From Nostoc sp. RI_552 (lineage in GTDB: Bacteria; Cyanobacteriota; Cyanobacteriia; Cyanobacteriales; Nostocaceae), in the NCBI GenBank assembly GCA_016124525.1, contig WGNO01000029.1, positions 1 to 64,000 of the forward strand: a DNA stretch of 64,000 nt. Reading direction: 5' to 3'. The notes under the pieces were generated by a model. It saw only the letters and a list, made by a program, of their open reading frames with translations. It had not been told where the DNA came from and made no database searches. Numbering within the stretch: position 1 is the first letter of the stretch; every line of letters begins with the position of its first letter. A program made the position numbers and the translations under genes. This document shows, in pieces, positions 47,909-59,253 of the stretch.

Positions 47909-49054
47909 ATGACAGACCGCGTTTTGATACTTGGTGGCACAGGGCGGATCGGTAGCCATGTTGCTGCCGATCTGGCCAGCCACACCCAGGCAAAAATTAC
48001 AATTACTGGACGTTCCCCAGAGAAAGGAAGCTGCGTCAGTTTTTCTTTGGGTAACAAAGTTCAGTTTTTGGTGTTAGACCTGGCAGAAGTTAATAAATTG
48101 AGGGAAGCCATCGCCAACTCTAATTTAGTTATTCATTGTGCTGGACCTTTTCACTACCGAGATGCTAATGTTCTTAAAATTTGCATTGAACAAGGTGTCA
48201 ACTATATAGATGTCAGTGACCATCGTTCTTATACCACCAAGGCTTTAAAGTACCATGAACAAGCTGTTGCTGCTGGGGTGACAGCAATTATTAATACTGG
48301 TATTTTCCCCGGAATTTCTAACAGCATGGCCCGTCAGTGTCTTGAACAATTCCATGAACCAGAAAAAATACACTTAAGTTATCTAGTATCTGGTTCTGGT
48401 GGTGCGGGAATCACAGTCATGCGGACAACTTTTTTAGGATTACAATATCCTTTTGAAGCTTGGATAGATAATAAATGGCAAAAAACTCAGCCCTATAGTG
48501 AAAGAGAAATTGTTGATTTTCCCTCTCCCTATGGACCCAGTGCCGTTTACTGGTTTGATATGCCAGAAACCTTGACAATCCCCCACGCCTTTCCATCAGT
48601 TAAAACTGTAGTCACAAAGTTTGGCTCCATTCCCGACTTTTATAACCACCTAACTTGGATGACCGCACATATATTTCCTAAGTGGTTAATCCAGCGTCGT
48701 TACATAGTTGAAGTTCTGTCCCGGGTCAGTCATTCAATGACAGATTTAACCGATAATTTCAGTGGAATTGGTGTAGCAGTACGTTCAGAAGTCACAGGTA
48801 AAAAAAATGGTCAAACAGCCGTTTACTCTTCCACCATCATACACGAAAATACAGCAGTAGCTTCTGGTTGTGGTGCAGGTAGCATTGCCCAATTCTTATT
48901 AGAAGGCAATCTGAAAAAACCCGGTGTTTCACCTGTAGAAGAAGCACTACCAACAAGTTTATTTATCCAAGCCATGCAAAACCGAGGAATTAAAATAAAT
49001 TATAATTGGTCTCAAAACACCCACTCCCAGCTTAATCATGGACGCTGGCAATGA
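47909..49054 (+). CDS. Saccharopine dehydrogenase-like oxidoreductase
   Basis: 381 aa. N-terminal Rossmann fold: VLILGGTGRIGSHVAADLA, ITGRSPEKGS, VIHCAGPFHYRDANVLKICIE and VNYIDVSDHR, the saccharopine dehydrogenase NADP-binding family. A C-terminal half of the same superfamily follows. Substrate unknown; lysine-pathway assignment is not supported by context. Its stop overlaps a following 83-aa frame by 4 bases. Confidence 0.82.
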   Translation: MTDRVLILGGTGRIGSHVAADLASHTQAKITITGRSPEKGSCVSFSLGNKVQFLVLDLAEVNKLREAIANSNLVIHCAGPFHYRDANVLKICIEQGVNYIDVSDHRSYTTKALKYHEQAVAAGVTAIINTGIFPGISNSMARQCLEQFHEPEKIHLSYLVSGSGGAGITVMRTTFLGLQYPFEAWIDNKWQKTQPYSEREIVDFPSPYGPSAVYWFDMPETLTIPHAFPSVKTVVTKFGSIPDFYNHLTWMTAHIFPKWLIQRRYIVEVLSRVSHSMTDLTDNFSGIGVAVRSEVTGKKNGQTAVYSSTIIHENTAVASGCGAGSIAQFLLEGNLKKPGVSPVEEALPTSLFIQAMQNRGIKINYNWSQNTHSQLNHGRWQ

Positions 49055-49302
49055 CTGAAGGGGAAAGGTTACAGCGCTTTAAGCAATTTTCCCACAGCAG
49101 TAGTCGTGCTATGTTGCAAAATTGCCTATTTCCCATTGTCAATCACGAAGATGGTATGGGCACATTAGAGATTCTTTACCCCAATGAAGCTGTCAAACAA
49201 CCCTCATACAGAAAAAAACCCAAAATTAACAACAATATCAGCAGTTGTTGGAGTCATATCCGTTGGTTATCACTATGTATTGAGGAAGATGGTAAACTGT
49301 AG
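49051..49302 (+). CDS. Possible small coupled protein
   Basis: 83 aa starting at an ATGA overlap with the preceding gene, a common coupling layout. MTEGERLQRFKQFSHSSSRAM at the start, a basic end, no motif known. Composition is plausible but not distinctive; it could be a chance frame. Confidence 0.4.
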   Translation: MTEGERLQRFKQFSHSSSRAMLQNCLFPIVNHEDGMGTLEILYPNEAVKQPSYRKKPKINNNISSCWSHIRWLSLCIEEDGKL

Positions 49303-49454
49303 TGCCATAAGTGTACCCGTAACGGCGATTTAGTCAGACCTGAGAGTAATTCGTAATTGAGACAATCCAGGTTTATGGACTTAAGTCTACATACAGGTTG
49401 TGTTGTATCAGCCTTTCAATAACGTGATTTGCCAAGCCCCATTTCCCATATCCC

Positions 49455-49739
49455 ATGACGACTTTCCTATGTTCAATGCCTAAAAAACAAAAATTTCCTC
49501 ACCTAGTTGGTTCTAAGTGGACAGCACGGAAAAAAATAGATGGCTGGCGACACTTTCAAGTACTTAACCGTAAAAATCAAAGTAAGTGGGTGTATGCTGA
49601 AATGGTTGCTGCCTGCGACCCCAATGTTCGCTTTTGGTTAAATGCAAAATTGTTACAAGATAACTCTCAGTGGCAAGCTGGCTGGCAGTCACTACAGGAA
49701 ATTGAAGCGGCGGAACCTCAAAAATCAGCCCATATCTGA
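49455..49739 (+). CDS. TIGR02450-type Trp-rich protein
   Basis: 94 aa or, from ATG at 49476, 87 aa (MPKKQKFPHLVGSKWTARK). The Trp-rich core (GSKWTARKKIDGWRHFQV, KWVYAEMVAACD, RFWLNAK) matches the TIGR02450 family, as I recall it. Function unknown. The ATG at 49476 is preferred by similarity. Confidence 0.75.
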   Translation: MTTFLCSMPKKQKFPHLVGSKWTARKKIDGWRHFQVLNRKNQSKWVYAEMVAACDPNVRFWLNAKLLQDNSQWQAGWQSLQEIEAAEPQKSAHI

Positions 49740-50255
49740 AAATTAATAATTCATTACAAAAAAATCACTAACCCACCCAAACCATAACCGAGACGGTGTT
49801 GGTAAAACCTTTTATTTGCCAATACACCTGCTCTTCACATTTACAGTAGATTTTTAGCATTCCGTAGCAAATCTCTCTGTTTAACTTTCAACTTCAGTTT
49901 ATTTGGTTGGGGATCAGCCTGGTTGAGGGTAGTTTAAATACCTGAAAACTATATACAAAACTACATATAGGTTTTTTTGTCTTTTGTAACTCTTTTAATT
50001 TAAAAGTTATATAAAATCTAAAATAATTAGGTTTATAAACTAAAATAAGCTTTTTATTTATGTAAGAATTAAATATTGTCTTTAATTATTTTTAATAAAA
50101 TGAATAACTTCATTTTTCATATTTAAGACCTCTTTTCTTTCTGTGTAATTTCGACAATAATGGCAATCACATAGCTCACACATCGCCATCTGCCCTAGGT
50201 GAAAGCCAAGGCTTGAGCCACGAGTTTGACAAAAAATTATCCGAGGCAAACAACA
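49740..50255. other. AT-rich chlL upstream region
   Basis: 516 bases with no gene recognised. Very AT-rich around 49960-50110. It holds the chlL promoter. In-frame TTG at 50226 is an alternative chlL start. Confidence 0.35.
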
Positions 50256-51122
50256 GTGAAACTAGCAGTTTACGGAAAAGGTGGTATTGGTAAATCGACA
50301 ACTAGCTGTAATATATCCGTCGCCCTAGCCAAACGCGGCAAAAAAGTTCTGCAAATTGGTTGTGACCCCAAACACGACAGCACCTTCACTCTCACAGGTT
50401 TTTTGATTCCCACCATTATCGACACCCTCCAAGAAAAGGACTACCACTACGAAGATGTTTGGCCAGAAGATGTGATTTATAAAGGCTATGGCGGTGTAGA
50501 TTGCGTAGAGGCAGGTGGTCCACCGGCTGGTGCAGGTTGTGGCGGCTACGTGGTAGGCGAAACAGTAAAGTTACTGAAAGAACTCAACGCTTTTGATGAG
50601 TATGATGTAATTCTGTTTGATGTACTAGGTGACGTTGTTTGTGGTGGTTTCGCAGCCCCACTCAACTATGCTGACTACTGCATAATTGTCACTGACAATG
50701 GCTTTGATGCTTTGTTCGCAGCGAATCGAATTGCTGCATCAGTGCGGGAGAAAGCACGAACTCACCCACTGCGTTTAGCTGGTTTAATTGGCAATCGCAC
50801 TTCTAAGCGTGACTTGATCGAAAAGTACGTAGAATCAGTTCCTATGCCAATTCTAGAAGTCTTACCTTTAATTGAAGACATCCGTATTTCCCGGGTGAAG
50901 GGTAAAACTTTATTTGAAATGGCAGAACATGACCCTTCTCTGAGCTATGTTTGTGATTACTACCTCAACATCGCTGACCAAATTCTGGCGGGTCCAGAAG
51001 GTGTTGTACCTAAGGATTCTCCAGATCGTGAATTGTTCTCTTTGTTGTCTGATTTTTATCTCAATCCCCGTCAACACCAGGTTCCTAATTCGGAAGAGCA
51101 ACTCGACTTGATGACTGTGTAA
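50256..51122 (+). CDS. chlL: Light-independent protochlorophyllide reductase, ATP-binding subunit L
   Basis: NifH-like Fe protein that feeds electrons to ChlN-ChlB for dark chlorophyll synthesis. P-loop [14 protein letters not shown], Fe-S cysteines in [12 protein letters not shown]-type and [13 protein letters not shown] contexts, switch region [13 protein letters not shown] at 50256 ([10 protein letters not shown]) is preferred over TTG at 50226: GAGG sits 9 bases before it, and family proteins begin here. Followed by a DUF5331 gene and chlN; chlB is not in the window. The complex is oxygen-sensitive. Confidence 0.95.
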   Translation: MKLAVYGKGGIGKSTTSCNISVALAKRGKKVLQIGCDPKHDSTFTLTGFLIPTIIDTLQEKDYHYEDVWPEDVIYKGYGGVDCVEAGGPPAGAGCGGYVVGETVKLLKELNAFDEYDVILFDVLGDVVCGGFAAPLNYADYCIIVTDNGFDALFAANRIAASVREKARTHPLRLAGLIGNRTSKRDLIEKYVESVPMPILEVLPLIEDIRISRVKGKTLFEMAEHDPSLSYVCDYYLNIADQILAGPEGVVPKDSPDRELFSLLSDFYLNPRQHQVPNSEEQLDLMTV

Positions 51123-51151
51123 CATCATCAATATTCAGGATGAGGAAAAAT

Positions 51152-51835
51152 ATGGCTTTCTTTAATAGCTTTACAAATTCAATAAGACAGAAGTGGTTGC
51201 AATTTTTTCAGGTAAACCGTGATTGGCTTATCCTACACATGAAAGCAGATTCGGTTAACACTCCTGATGGCGGAAAGCGACCACCTTCATACCTCATCCT
51301 AGGGGTTGTCAACGCGCTGGAACCAAAATTGGCACAGTTAATGATGCCCTTTTCGAGACTGAATTCTGACGTTGATACTCTCATTGAAGTGCTCGATTTG
51401 CATTTTGACCCAGATATTGCTCTCGGTAACCGTTTCATTCCCCCAGATGAAACAGAAGAAATACCAGCAGCAGGAGAAATCAATCAATACCAGTCAGCAG
51501 ATGAAAATTCTGCTTTGGAAAGTTCTGTAGTCAGTGAATCTGACGAAAGCCAAAATCAACTGGGTAATGAGTTTAATGAACCACTAAATGCCGAAGCAGA
51601 TGATTTTGGTGAAATTTCCTTCGACTCATCAACTGTATCGGTAGAAAAACTGAATGAGGAAATGCTCGATGATCTCAACACACCAGACGATAACGCTTTG
51701 AAAGAGGTGTCATCTGATGTCTGGGATGATACAGCCTTGTCCAAGAGTGGAGAAAATATCGATTTTTTAGGGGAAGAACTGCCATCAGGCGTTTTTGATG
51801 AATCAGAAATAGCCCGTCTCTTCCCCAAAGCTTGA
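51152..51835 (+). CDS. DUF5331-like protein between chlL and chlN
   Basis: About 227 aa, acidic. N-terminal 95 residues are conserved in style (FNSFTNSIRQKWLQFFQVNR, SYLILGVVNALEPKLAQLM, LDLHFDPDIALGNRF); the rest is an acidic, Ser/Glu-rich disordered tail ending in ESEIARLFPKA. Known in Nostocales next to chl genes, from memory. Same strand as chlL (29 bases) and chlN (143 bases), so likely cotranscribed. Function unknown; a chaperone or scaffold for the reductase is a guess. Confidence 0.7.
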   Translation: MAFFNSFTNSIRQKWLQFFQVNRDWLILHMKADSVNTPDGGKRPPSYLILGVVNALEPKLAQLMMPFSRLNSDVDTLIEVLDLHFDPDIALGNRFIPPDETEEIPAAGEINQYQSADENSALESSVVSESDESQNQLGNEFNEPLNAEADDFGEISFDSSTVSVEKLNEEMLDDLNTPDDNALKEVSSDVWDDTALSKSGENIDFLGEELPSGVFDESEIARLFPKA

Positions 51836-51978
51836 TTTATTCACGTTCCTGTTAAATGTGGGGACTACTAATTGGTGTTATGTGCCACAAACTACGGTAT
51901 TTGGGAGGAAACATAATTTCCCCCTAATCCCTACCCTGTATTCACCTGCCATTAAATATCAAGGGGAGAAAAATTTAA

Positions 51979-53391
<1,413 letters not shown>

Positions 53392-53555
53392 TAACATGGA
53401 GTGGGGTAAATGATACCAACCCCACTCTATTTTATTCTGGTATTAGTTAAACCAAAGCTAAACACAGCAATACCCAAACTTATGAAAAGCTTGGGAATCG
53501 CCAAAAATGCCAGTAGATTCTCAGTGGGCAATAAATAAGAAACTAGAGCAATTAA

Positions 53556-54611
53556 CTAAACAGCACCACTATTTTTGTTAAATAGAATTGCTATAGTTTT
53601 GAAAATTAATTTCACATCGTATAACAAACTCCAATTTTTTTGATACTTTAAATCCAGGTGAATTACATCTTCAAAACTACGTACCGTAGACCGCCCATTG
53701 ACTTGCCACTCCCCAGTCATACCGGGTTTAACATCTAAACGTTGCCATTCGGGTACTTCATAGCGTTCTACTTCATCGGGCGTGGGTGGTCTAGTACCCA
53801 CTAAACTCATATCTCCTTTGAGGACATTCCAAAATTGCGGTAATTCATCCAAGCTGGTTCGCCGCAAAAATCGCCCCACCCGAGTCACTCTCGGATCTTG
53901 TTCGTTCTTGAAAAAGGCACCTTGGACTTGATTTTCAACTTGGGATTTCTTCGCTTCCGCATCTACACACATAGAGCGGAATTTCCAAATTTTAAAACGT
54001 TTGCCCATCCAACCGCAGCGAATTTGACCAAAGAAAATAGGTCCAGGATCATCAATTCGGATAGCCACCACAATGGGAATAAACAAAAATCCTGTAATTA
54101 CCAAACCTACCAGTGCGCCAATAATGTCTATGAATCTTTTCATCCAAGATGCTACAGATGGATGAGTCTTTGGGGTTGGTAGTTGCTCTACTTTCCGAGA
54201 ATTACTCTGATGGGTATCTGTAGATTTATCAGTTTCTATTGGCGATTTTTCCCTGCTAGGCTGAATGGGAAAAACTTCATCTAATCCTGTAAGATTAAGC
54301 ACTGCCATAACTTGAGGAGTAACATTCCGCAAAGTCATGGTAATTCCTTTTTCCTGGGAATTTTTGAAATTACTCACCAGCGCACCTAAACCACTACTAT
54401 CCATAAAAATGGTTTGGTGAAAATCAATAATGATTTGTTTGGGAGGTGTATTTTCTTGCATTAAATTTTGGCAGATTTGCTTAAAGCCTACGGCTTCAAG
54501 CACGCTTAATCTCGCTGAAACCTGCACTATCGCAGTTTCCTTGAAGGAACTAACTGAAAAGTCTTCCTGTGTGGGTTGGCTAGTCATGAAGCTGTGCACT
54601 TTCGTTGCCAT
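53556..54611 (-). CDS. STAS-domain/bacterial sugar transferase fusion
   Basis: 351 aa. Residues about 14-120 form a STAS (anti-sigma-antagonist) domain with the phosphorylatable Ser motif IFMDSSGLGALVSN. A linker, then one membrane helix at about 163-185 (IDIIGALVGLVITGFLFIP), then an initiating sugar-phosphate transferase domain: GKRFKIWKFRSMCVDAEAK, GRFLRRTSLDELPQFWNVLKGDMSLVGTRP, GMTGEWQVNGRS. This type puts the first sugar-P on undecaprenyl-P for exopolysaccharide. The STAS domain may regulate it by phosphorylation. No other polysaccharide genes are near. Confidence 0.88.
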   Translation of the reverse strand: MATKVHSFMTSQPTQEDFSVSSFKETAIVQVSARLSVLEAVGFKQICQNLMQENTPPKQIIIDFHQTIFMDSSGLGALVSNFKNSQEKGITMTLRNVTPQVMAVLNLTGLDEVFPIQPSREKSPIETDKSTDTHQSNSRKVEQLPTPKTHPSVASWMKRFIDIIGALVGLVITGFLFIPIVVAIRIDDPGPIFFGQIRCGWMGKRFKIWKFRSMCVDAEAKKSQVENQVQGAFFKNEQDPRVTRVGRFLRRTSLDELPQFWNVLKGDMSLVGTRPPTPDEVERYEVPEWQRLDVKPGMTGEWQVNGRSTVRSFEDVIHLDLKYQKNWSLLYDVKLIFKTIAILFNKNSGAV

Positions 54612-54813
54612 GTAAATTTAAACTGCCAAAAGTTATGTTACTCTGGTAATTTATGTAACCTCATCGGAACTTAATAGTTAATTAGTAGGTATAAACACTA
54701 ATAGTTACTGAGGATGGGAGCGGAGATTGCCAGCGACGATTCACAATAGAAAAAGAACTAAAAAATATCTCACCTTTTGTGCCGACGCAGCGCAATGGCG
54801 CTGTCATTATCCC

Positions 54814-55611
54814 ATGACTGTTAAAACTAAGGTTCAACCTACAGCACGCCTGATTGAGGTCTTTTCTGCTATTCAAGGGGAAGGACTGAATGTCGGGACA
54901 CGCCAACTCTTTATTCGCTTTGCTTTTTGTGACTTGCGGTGCGACTTTTGTGATAGTGCCCACACTTGGAATGCACCCGCTACTTGTCGGATAGAGCGAT
55001 GGCCAGGATTGCGCGACTTTGAAATCCACTCAAATCCTGTCCCACTACCCATTTTAATCCAATGGGTTGAAAGGCAGAATTTACCTTGTCTACACGATAG
55101 CATTAGCTTAACGGGCGGCGAACCCCTTCTTCATGCAGCTTTCTTACAAGAATTTTTGCCCCAAGTGCGATCCCTTACCAATTTACCCATATATTTAGAG
55201 TCCGGTGGACATCGCCCAGAACAATTAGCGGTGATTTTACCCTACTTAGACTCTGTGGGCATGGACTTAAAACTACCTAGTGTGAGTGGCGAAACTCTTT
55301 GGCAAGAACATACAAAATTTTTACAATTATGTTTTAATTCAGATTTAGAGCTTTTTGTCAAAATTATAATTTCTGAAAATACAGATCCAGCTGAACTACA
55401 ACGTTGTGCGGCAATAGTGGCACAAATCAGCCCACATATCCCCGTATTTTTACAACCTGTTACCCCTTTGCCAGCTTCTCAACAACTCACTAAAACACCT
55501 GTACTAGCACCCACTCCCGAGAAAGTCTTGATGTGGCAAGCTTTAATGAAGCAGTTGCTAGCACAAGTCCGGGTTATACCTCAAACTCATAAAATGTTAA
55601 ATCAACTGTAA
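54814..55611 (+). CDS. queE: 7-carboxy-7-deazaguanine synthase
   Basis: Radical SAM enzyme of queuosine/deazapurine synthesis. About 265 aa from ATG at 54814 (MTVKTKVQPTARLIEVFSAI); the TTG at 54727 would add 29 odd residues. Motifs: SAIQGEGLNVGTRQLFIRF, the cysteine triad in FCDLRCDFCDSAHTW (Cx3Cx2C), and LTGGEPLLH. Neighbours are not in the pathway. Confidence 0.93.
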   Translation: MTVKTKVQPTARLIEVFSAIQGEGLNVGTRQLFIRFAFCDLRCDFCDSAHTWNAPATCRIERWPGLRDFEIHSNPVPLPILIQWVERQNLPCLHDSISLTGGEPLLHAAFLQEFLPQVRSLTNLPIYLESGGHRPEQLAVILPYLDSVGMDLKLPSVSGETLWQEHTKFLQLCFNSDLELFVKIIISENTDPAELQRCAAIVAQISPHIPVFLQPVTPLPASQQLTKTPVLAPTPEKVLMWQALMKQLLAQVRVIPQTHKMLNQL

Positions 55612-55658
55612 TCAAATCTTGTTTGGGGATGGGAAATACCCACCCCAGAGACTGCATT

Positions 55659-56303
55659 CTACAGTCCGGCCTCATCTGTAGTTCTAGATTTAGCCTTGGC
55701 TTTGTTAGCACTGCGTTTGAGTGCAGAAAGTCTTGCTTCGTAGCGAGACCGTTGGCGTTTGCTAGGTGTGTTATCAATCATAGTTTTTAAGGCACTACCC
55801 AGACTCTTATAGGCGTTAGGGAGACTATAACCAAAGCGAGTTGCCAATGTGATCGCCTTTTCGTCGGCAACTATCAATTCCCTGAGTTGTTTTTCCCCAT
55901 TATTCTTTTGATACAATCGCCAGCCAGAGACACCACATAGAGCCAAAGCTAATACCAGCAATAATCCATCTTGAACCCACAATTCGCCCACAGCACCACC
56001 TAAACCAATAGCTAATGCTGCCATTTCCCAGCCATCTTTGGGAATAGTATCATTTTGAATACGAGCAACTTCATGCCAGAACAGCAGATTACGCTGATCC
56101 ATTGCCAGACCATCCCATTTCACCAAGTCTATTTGAATTTCCACTTGGTCTTTACCAATTTCTTCGCAACGGATCATAGGTGGATTAACCTCGGTGGTAC
56201 CTTCAACCGTGACCCAGCTCTGCAATTCTGGCGGTAGTAAGCCTTTTAACCGCCGCAGTTCACTCATTTCCGCCTTGGCAAAAGAGGTTGCATAGGATGT
56301 CAT
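55659..56303 (-). CDS. DUF3318 membrane protein
   Basis: 214 aa, matched to DUF3318 from memory. It begins KAEMSELRRLKGLLPPELQSW. Two predicted helices in MAALAIGLGGAVGELW and DGLLLVLALALCGVSGW. A basic C-terminus (RSANKAKAKSRT). Function unknown; conserved in cyanobacteria. Convergent with queE. Confidence 0.75.
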   Translation of the reverse strand: MTSYATSFAKAEMSELRRLKGLLPPELQSWVTVEGTTEVNPPMIRCEEIGKDQVEIQIDLVKWDGLAMDQRNLLFWHEVARIQNDTIPKDGWEMAALAIGLGGAVGELWVQDGLLLVLALALCGVSGWRLYQKNNGEKQLRELIVADEKAITLATRFGYSLPNAYKSLGSALKTMIDNTPSKRQRSRYEARLSALKRSANKAKAKSRTTDEAGL

Positions 56304-56818
56304 AAAATCCAGTCCTAAAAAAAACTTCAGTATATAGTGAGGGTATCACTTTGGAGTATAGCTATTTCAGTGATGATTCGCCTCACTCATTGGGAAAACC
56401 TCTCAGTGGGAGTTGAGGGCAAAGATACCTGATTCATTTCCCAGTAAACTCCTTCTTAGCTGTACCAAAAATCCTCTCATCACATCAAGGATGGAGTCAA
56501 GTCTATCCGTATAGACAGAATCTGATAGTTTAACTTCTGTCCTACCGTAGCAAAACCCCTAGAATTGTGTATGAACATTGAGAATGAGCCAGCTTTCCAC
56601 TCACAAAGATTATTACTAAGAATCCTAGCAAAACAGTCATTAGTTGATTTATACTACCATAGGACATACCCCTATGAGTTTTTATTCAACCCCATAGACA
56701 GCCGTTTTTTTGTTAGTATTCAAAAAAACCAACACATACACTTGCTATTCAATTTTGTTGTTTGTAAGTAAGTGATTGGAGAAAATTGTAACAAAAGGGA
56801 TAAAACACCTGAGGTTTA
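56304..56818. other. Divergent intergenic region
   Basis: 515 bases with the promoters of the DUF3318 gene and rsfS. A 68-codon frame from TTG at 56565 is not convincing. Nothing else seen. Confidence 0.35.
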
Positions 56819-57280
56819 ATGTCTGATTATTTCCAAGGAAATTTCCCATTACAATCTGTCTCAGAGATCAAGAGCGCACTCAGAGGACTAGAGGCTGAAG
56901 CCAAAGAGGTGAGCAAGGATTTAGCTTTGACTATTGCCGAAGCAGCTTTAGACCGCAAAGCGGGTGATATCTTGGTTCTGGGGGTAGCAGATGTATCTTA
57001 TCTGGCAGACTACTTTGTGATGATGACCGGCTACTCTAGGGTGCAAGTCAGGGCTATCGCCGACGCAATTGAAGCTAGGGTAGAAAGTGATTGGCAACGA
57101 CGACCCTTGCAAATAGAAGGAAAAGCGGATAGTAGTTGGGTATTGCTAGATTACGGCGAAGTGATTGTTCACATCATGATGCCCACTGAGAGAGAATTTT
57201 ATAATTTAGAAGCATTTTGGGTTCATGCAGAACGTATTTCCCTGGCAAATTCTGATGAGGGCGGGGGTAAGGTAAAATGA
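56819..57280 (+). CDS. rsfS: Ribosome silencing factor RsfS
   Basis: 153 aa, binds L14 of the large subunit and blocks subunit joining in stress. VADVSYLADYFVMMTGYSRVQ and SDWQRRPLQIEGKADSSWV then GEVIVHIMMPTEREFY are family motifs. It overlaps the next gene by 4 bases. Confidence 0.92.
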   Translation: MSDYFQGNFPLQSVSEIKSALRGLEAEAKEVSKDLALTIAEAALDRKAGDILVLGVADVSYLADYFVMMTGYSRVQVRAIADAIEARVESDWQRRPLQIEGKADSSWVLLDYGEVIVHIMMPTEREFYNLEAFWVHAERISLANSDEGGGKVK

Positions 57281-57777
57281 TGAGGCCTTCGGTTTCCAAT
57301 TGTCCAGTTCCCATAGACCAACAACCACTCAATGAATACGAAGAGTTAAAAACATCCTGGCTATTTTGTGATTGCATCTTAAATTGGCGAGACTATATCA
57401 TGAAAATGCTGTGGATTTGGGGTTTATCGTGGCTGGTAGCAGGCCCAGTAGCAGCCGCTAGTTTCCCGCCGCACAAGCAACTCGTCCACTTTATCCTCTC
57501 CGGTGCAGCAGGAGCGAGTTTAGGGGTGGTTTTGGTACTGGTGCGGTTGTTTTTGGGGTGGAACTATGTACGCGATCGCCTCTACAGTCCAACGGTATTT
57601 TATGAAGAGTCAGGCTGGTACGACGGACAAACTTGGACTAAGCCAGAAGAAGTAATCATGCGCGATCGCCTAATAGTCACATACGAAATCAAACCGATTC
57701 TCCAACGATTACAATTTACCTTCGCTGGCTTGGCGGGAATGTTTGTTATTGGTACTATAGTTTGGCAATTGTCATAA
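57277..57777 (+). CDS. CGLD27/Ycf36-like membrane protein
   Basis: 166 aa with about three hydrophobic segments. NCPVPIDQQPLNEYEELKTS at the start, GWNYVRDRLYSPTVFYEESG, then RDRLIVTYEIKPILQRLQFT: the Ycf36/CGLD27 family of cyanobacteria and chloroplasts, linked to iron-stress or photosynthesis in algae. Translationally coupled to rsfS by an ATGA overlap. Confidence 0.88.
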   Translation: MMRPSVSNCPVPIDQQPLNEYEELKTSWLFCDCILNWRDYIMKMLWIWGLSWLVAGPVAAASFPPHKQLVHFILSGAAGASLGVVLVLVRLFLGWNYVRDRLYSPTVFYEESGWYDGQTWTKPEEVIMRDRLIVTYEIKPILQRLQFTFAGLAGMFVIGTIVWQLS

Positions 57778-57953
57778 ACCCTCATTGGTGTTTAGTAATT
57801 AACTACTAATGACCAACAAATAGGAACTAATACAGCCGCTTTGGCAGTCAAAAGTCAAAGAATCCTACTTTGGTCTTGTTGGCAGTTTTTTACGGTGGTT
57901 CCATGGCCGCCGTATTCTACTAATTAATAAAAAAAGGTGATAAATATTAACCC

Positions 57954-58907
57954 ATGACAATGGGAAAACGAACTCAAGCCACCCCCCTAGAAGTCCGGCT
58001 CCTCCGGGAAGGGATTATTGAATCGCGCCATATAGTGCAGGCCGTTGTGTGCGACGAACGCGCAAGGGTTCTGTCCGTCGCAGGCAACTCGGAAACTGCT
58101 GCATTTGTCCGTTCAGCACTGAAGCCATTTCAAGCCCTCGCAGTCACCACCACAGGCACACTAGAACGTTATCATCTCAGCGATCGCGACTTAGCCATTA
58201 TTACCAGTTCTCACCAGGGTACAATAGAACAAGTAAGACAGGCATTTAACATTCTGTGGCGGGCTGACCTTGATCCGAACGCACTTCAGTGTCCGATTCC
58301 TCAAGGGAAAAAAAGCCCACTGGAATATAATTGCTCTGGTAAACATGCGGGAATGTTAGCTGTTTGCCAACAACGTCATTGGCCTTTAAATAACTACTTG
58401 GAACGCAAACACCCAGTACAGCAGTTAATTTTGAGCAAAGTCGCAGAATTGTTACGCATGCCGGCGGAGGAATTTCTCAGCGCTCATGATGACTGCGGCG
58501 CACCCACCTATCTAATGCAAATCAGTCAAATGGCATCTTTGTATGCTCTTTTAGCTTCTAGTAACAATGTGGATATGGAGCGAATTGTTCGCTCCATGAC
58601 TCATCATCCAGCAATGGTGGCCGGAGAAGGTGAATTTGACACAGAACTGATGCGTTTAGCTCCAGGAGAACTGGTAAGTAAATCCGGTGCTGAAGGAGTG
58701 CAATGTATTGGCAGACTGGGTGAAGGTATGGGATTGACCATTAAAGTCATGGATGGAGCAAAACGAGCAAAATATGCCGTGGCGATTTACTTGCTCCAAC
58801 AAATGGGTTGGATTAGTCCCAGCACCGCCGATGGCCTCTCAGAGAAGTTTATGACTTTAGGAAAATATAAGCGGTTAGAAGTAGTTGGAGAATTGTCACT
58901 TTTATAG
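57954..58907 (+). CDS. L-asparaginase II-type protein
   Basis: 317 aa of the thermolabile asparaginase family (PF06089-like). SGKHAGMLAVCQQRHWP, SAHDDCGAPTYLMQISQMA and MTHHPAMVAGEGEFDTELM then SKSGAEGVQCIG are family motifs. Releases ammonia from asparagine, cytoplasmic. Next to the initiator tRNA. Confidence 0.88.
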   Translation: MTMGKRTQATPLEVRLLREGIIESRHIVQAVVCDERARVLSVAGNSETAAFVRSALKPFQALAVTTTGTLERYHLSDRDLAIITSSHQGTIEQVRQAFNILWRADLDPNALQCPIPQGKKSPLEYNCSGKHAGMLAVCQQRHWPLNNYLERKHPVQQLILSKVAELLRMPAEEFLSAHDDCGAPTYLMQISQMASLYALLASSNNVDMERIVRSMTHHPAMVAGEGEFDTELMRLAPGELVSKSGAEGVQCIGRLGEGMGLTIKVMDGAKRAKYAVAIYLLQQMGWISPSTADGLSEKFMTLGKYKRLEVVGELSLL

Positions 58908-58955
58908 TTGCCAAACTTCTGACTTTGTGGTTATACTAGAGGAGTGAAGAGGCGA

Positions 58956-59032
<77 letters not shown>

Positions 59033-59052
59033 AATAAAAGAAAGAACAAAAT

Positions 59053-59090
59053 TCCGTTCACCCTAGATAATATAGGGTAAGCGGTTTTTT
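59053..59090 (+). terminator. Terminator after tRNA-fMet
   Basis: CCGTTCACCCT pairs with AGGGTAAGCGG (one mismatch, one G-U) across a short loop, followed by TTTTTT. Confidence 0.85.
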
Positions 59091-59253
59091 GTTTTATGCT
59101 GTTAAAGCCTGTGGGAGAGAAACTACGTTGAGATATAGTGCTTACTCCGTGAGGAAATAGGTAAATAAAATGTGTGTGTTCCTCTGTTAAAGATGGAAAG
59201 GCAGGATTTTGATCTATTCTGTAAGAGAAACCTGACAACAAGCGCGGAGAATC

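Noticed and set aside
56565-56771. 68-codon frame upstream of rsfS
   Set aside because: TTG start, no ribosome binding site, unremarkable composition; probably leader sequence.
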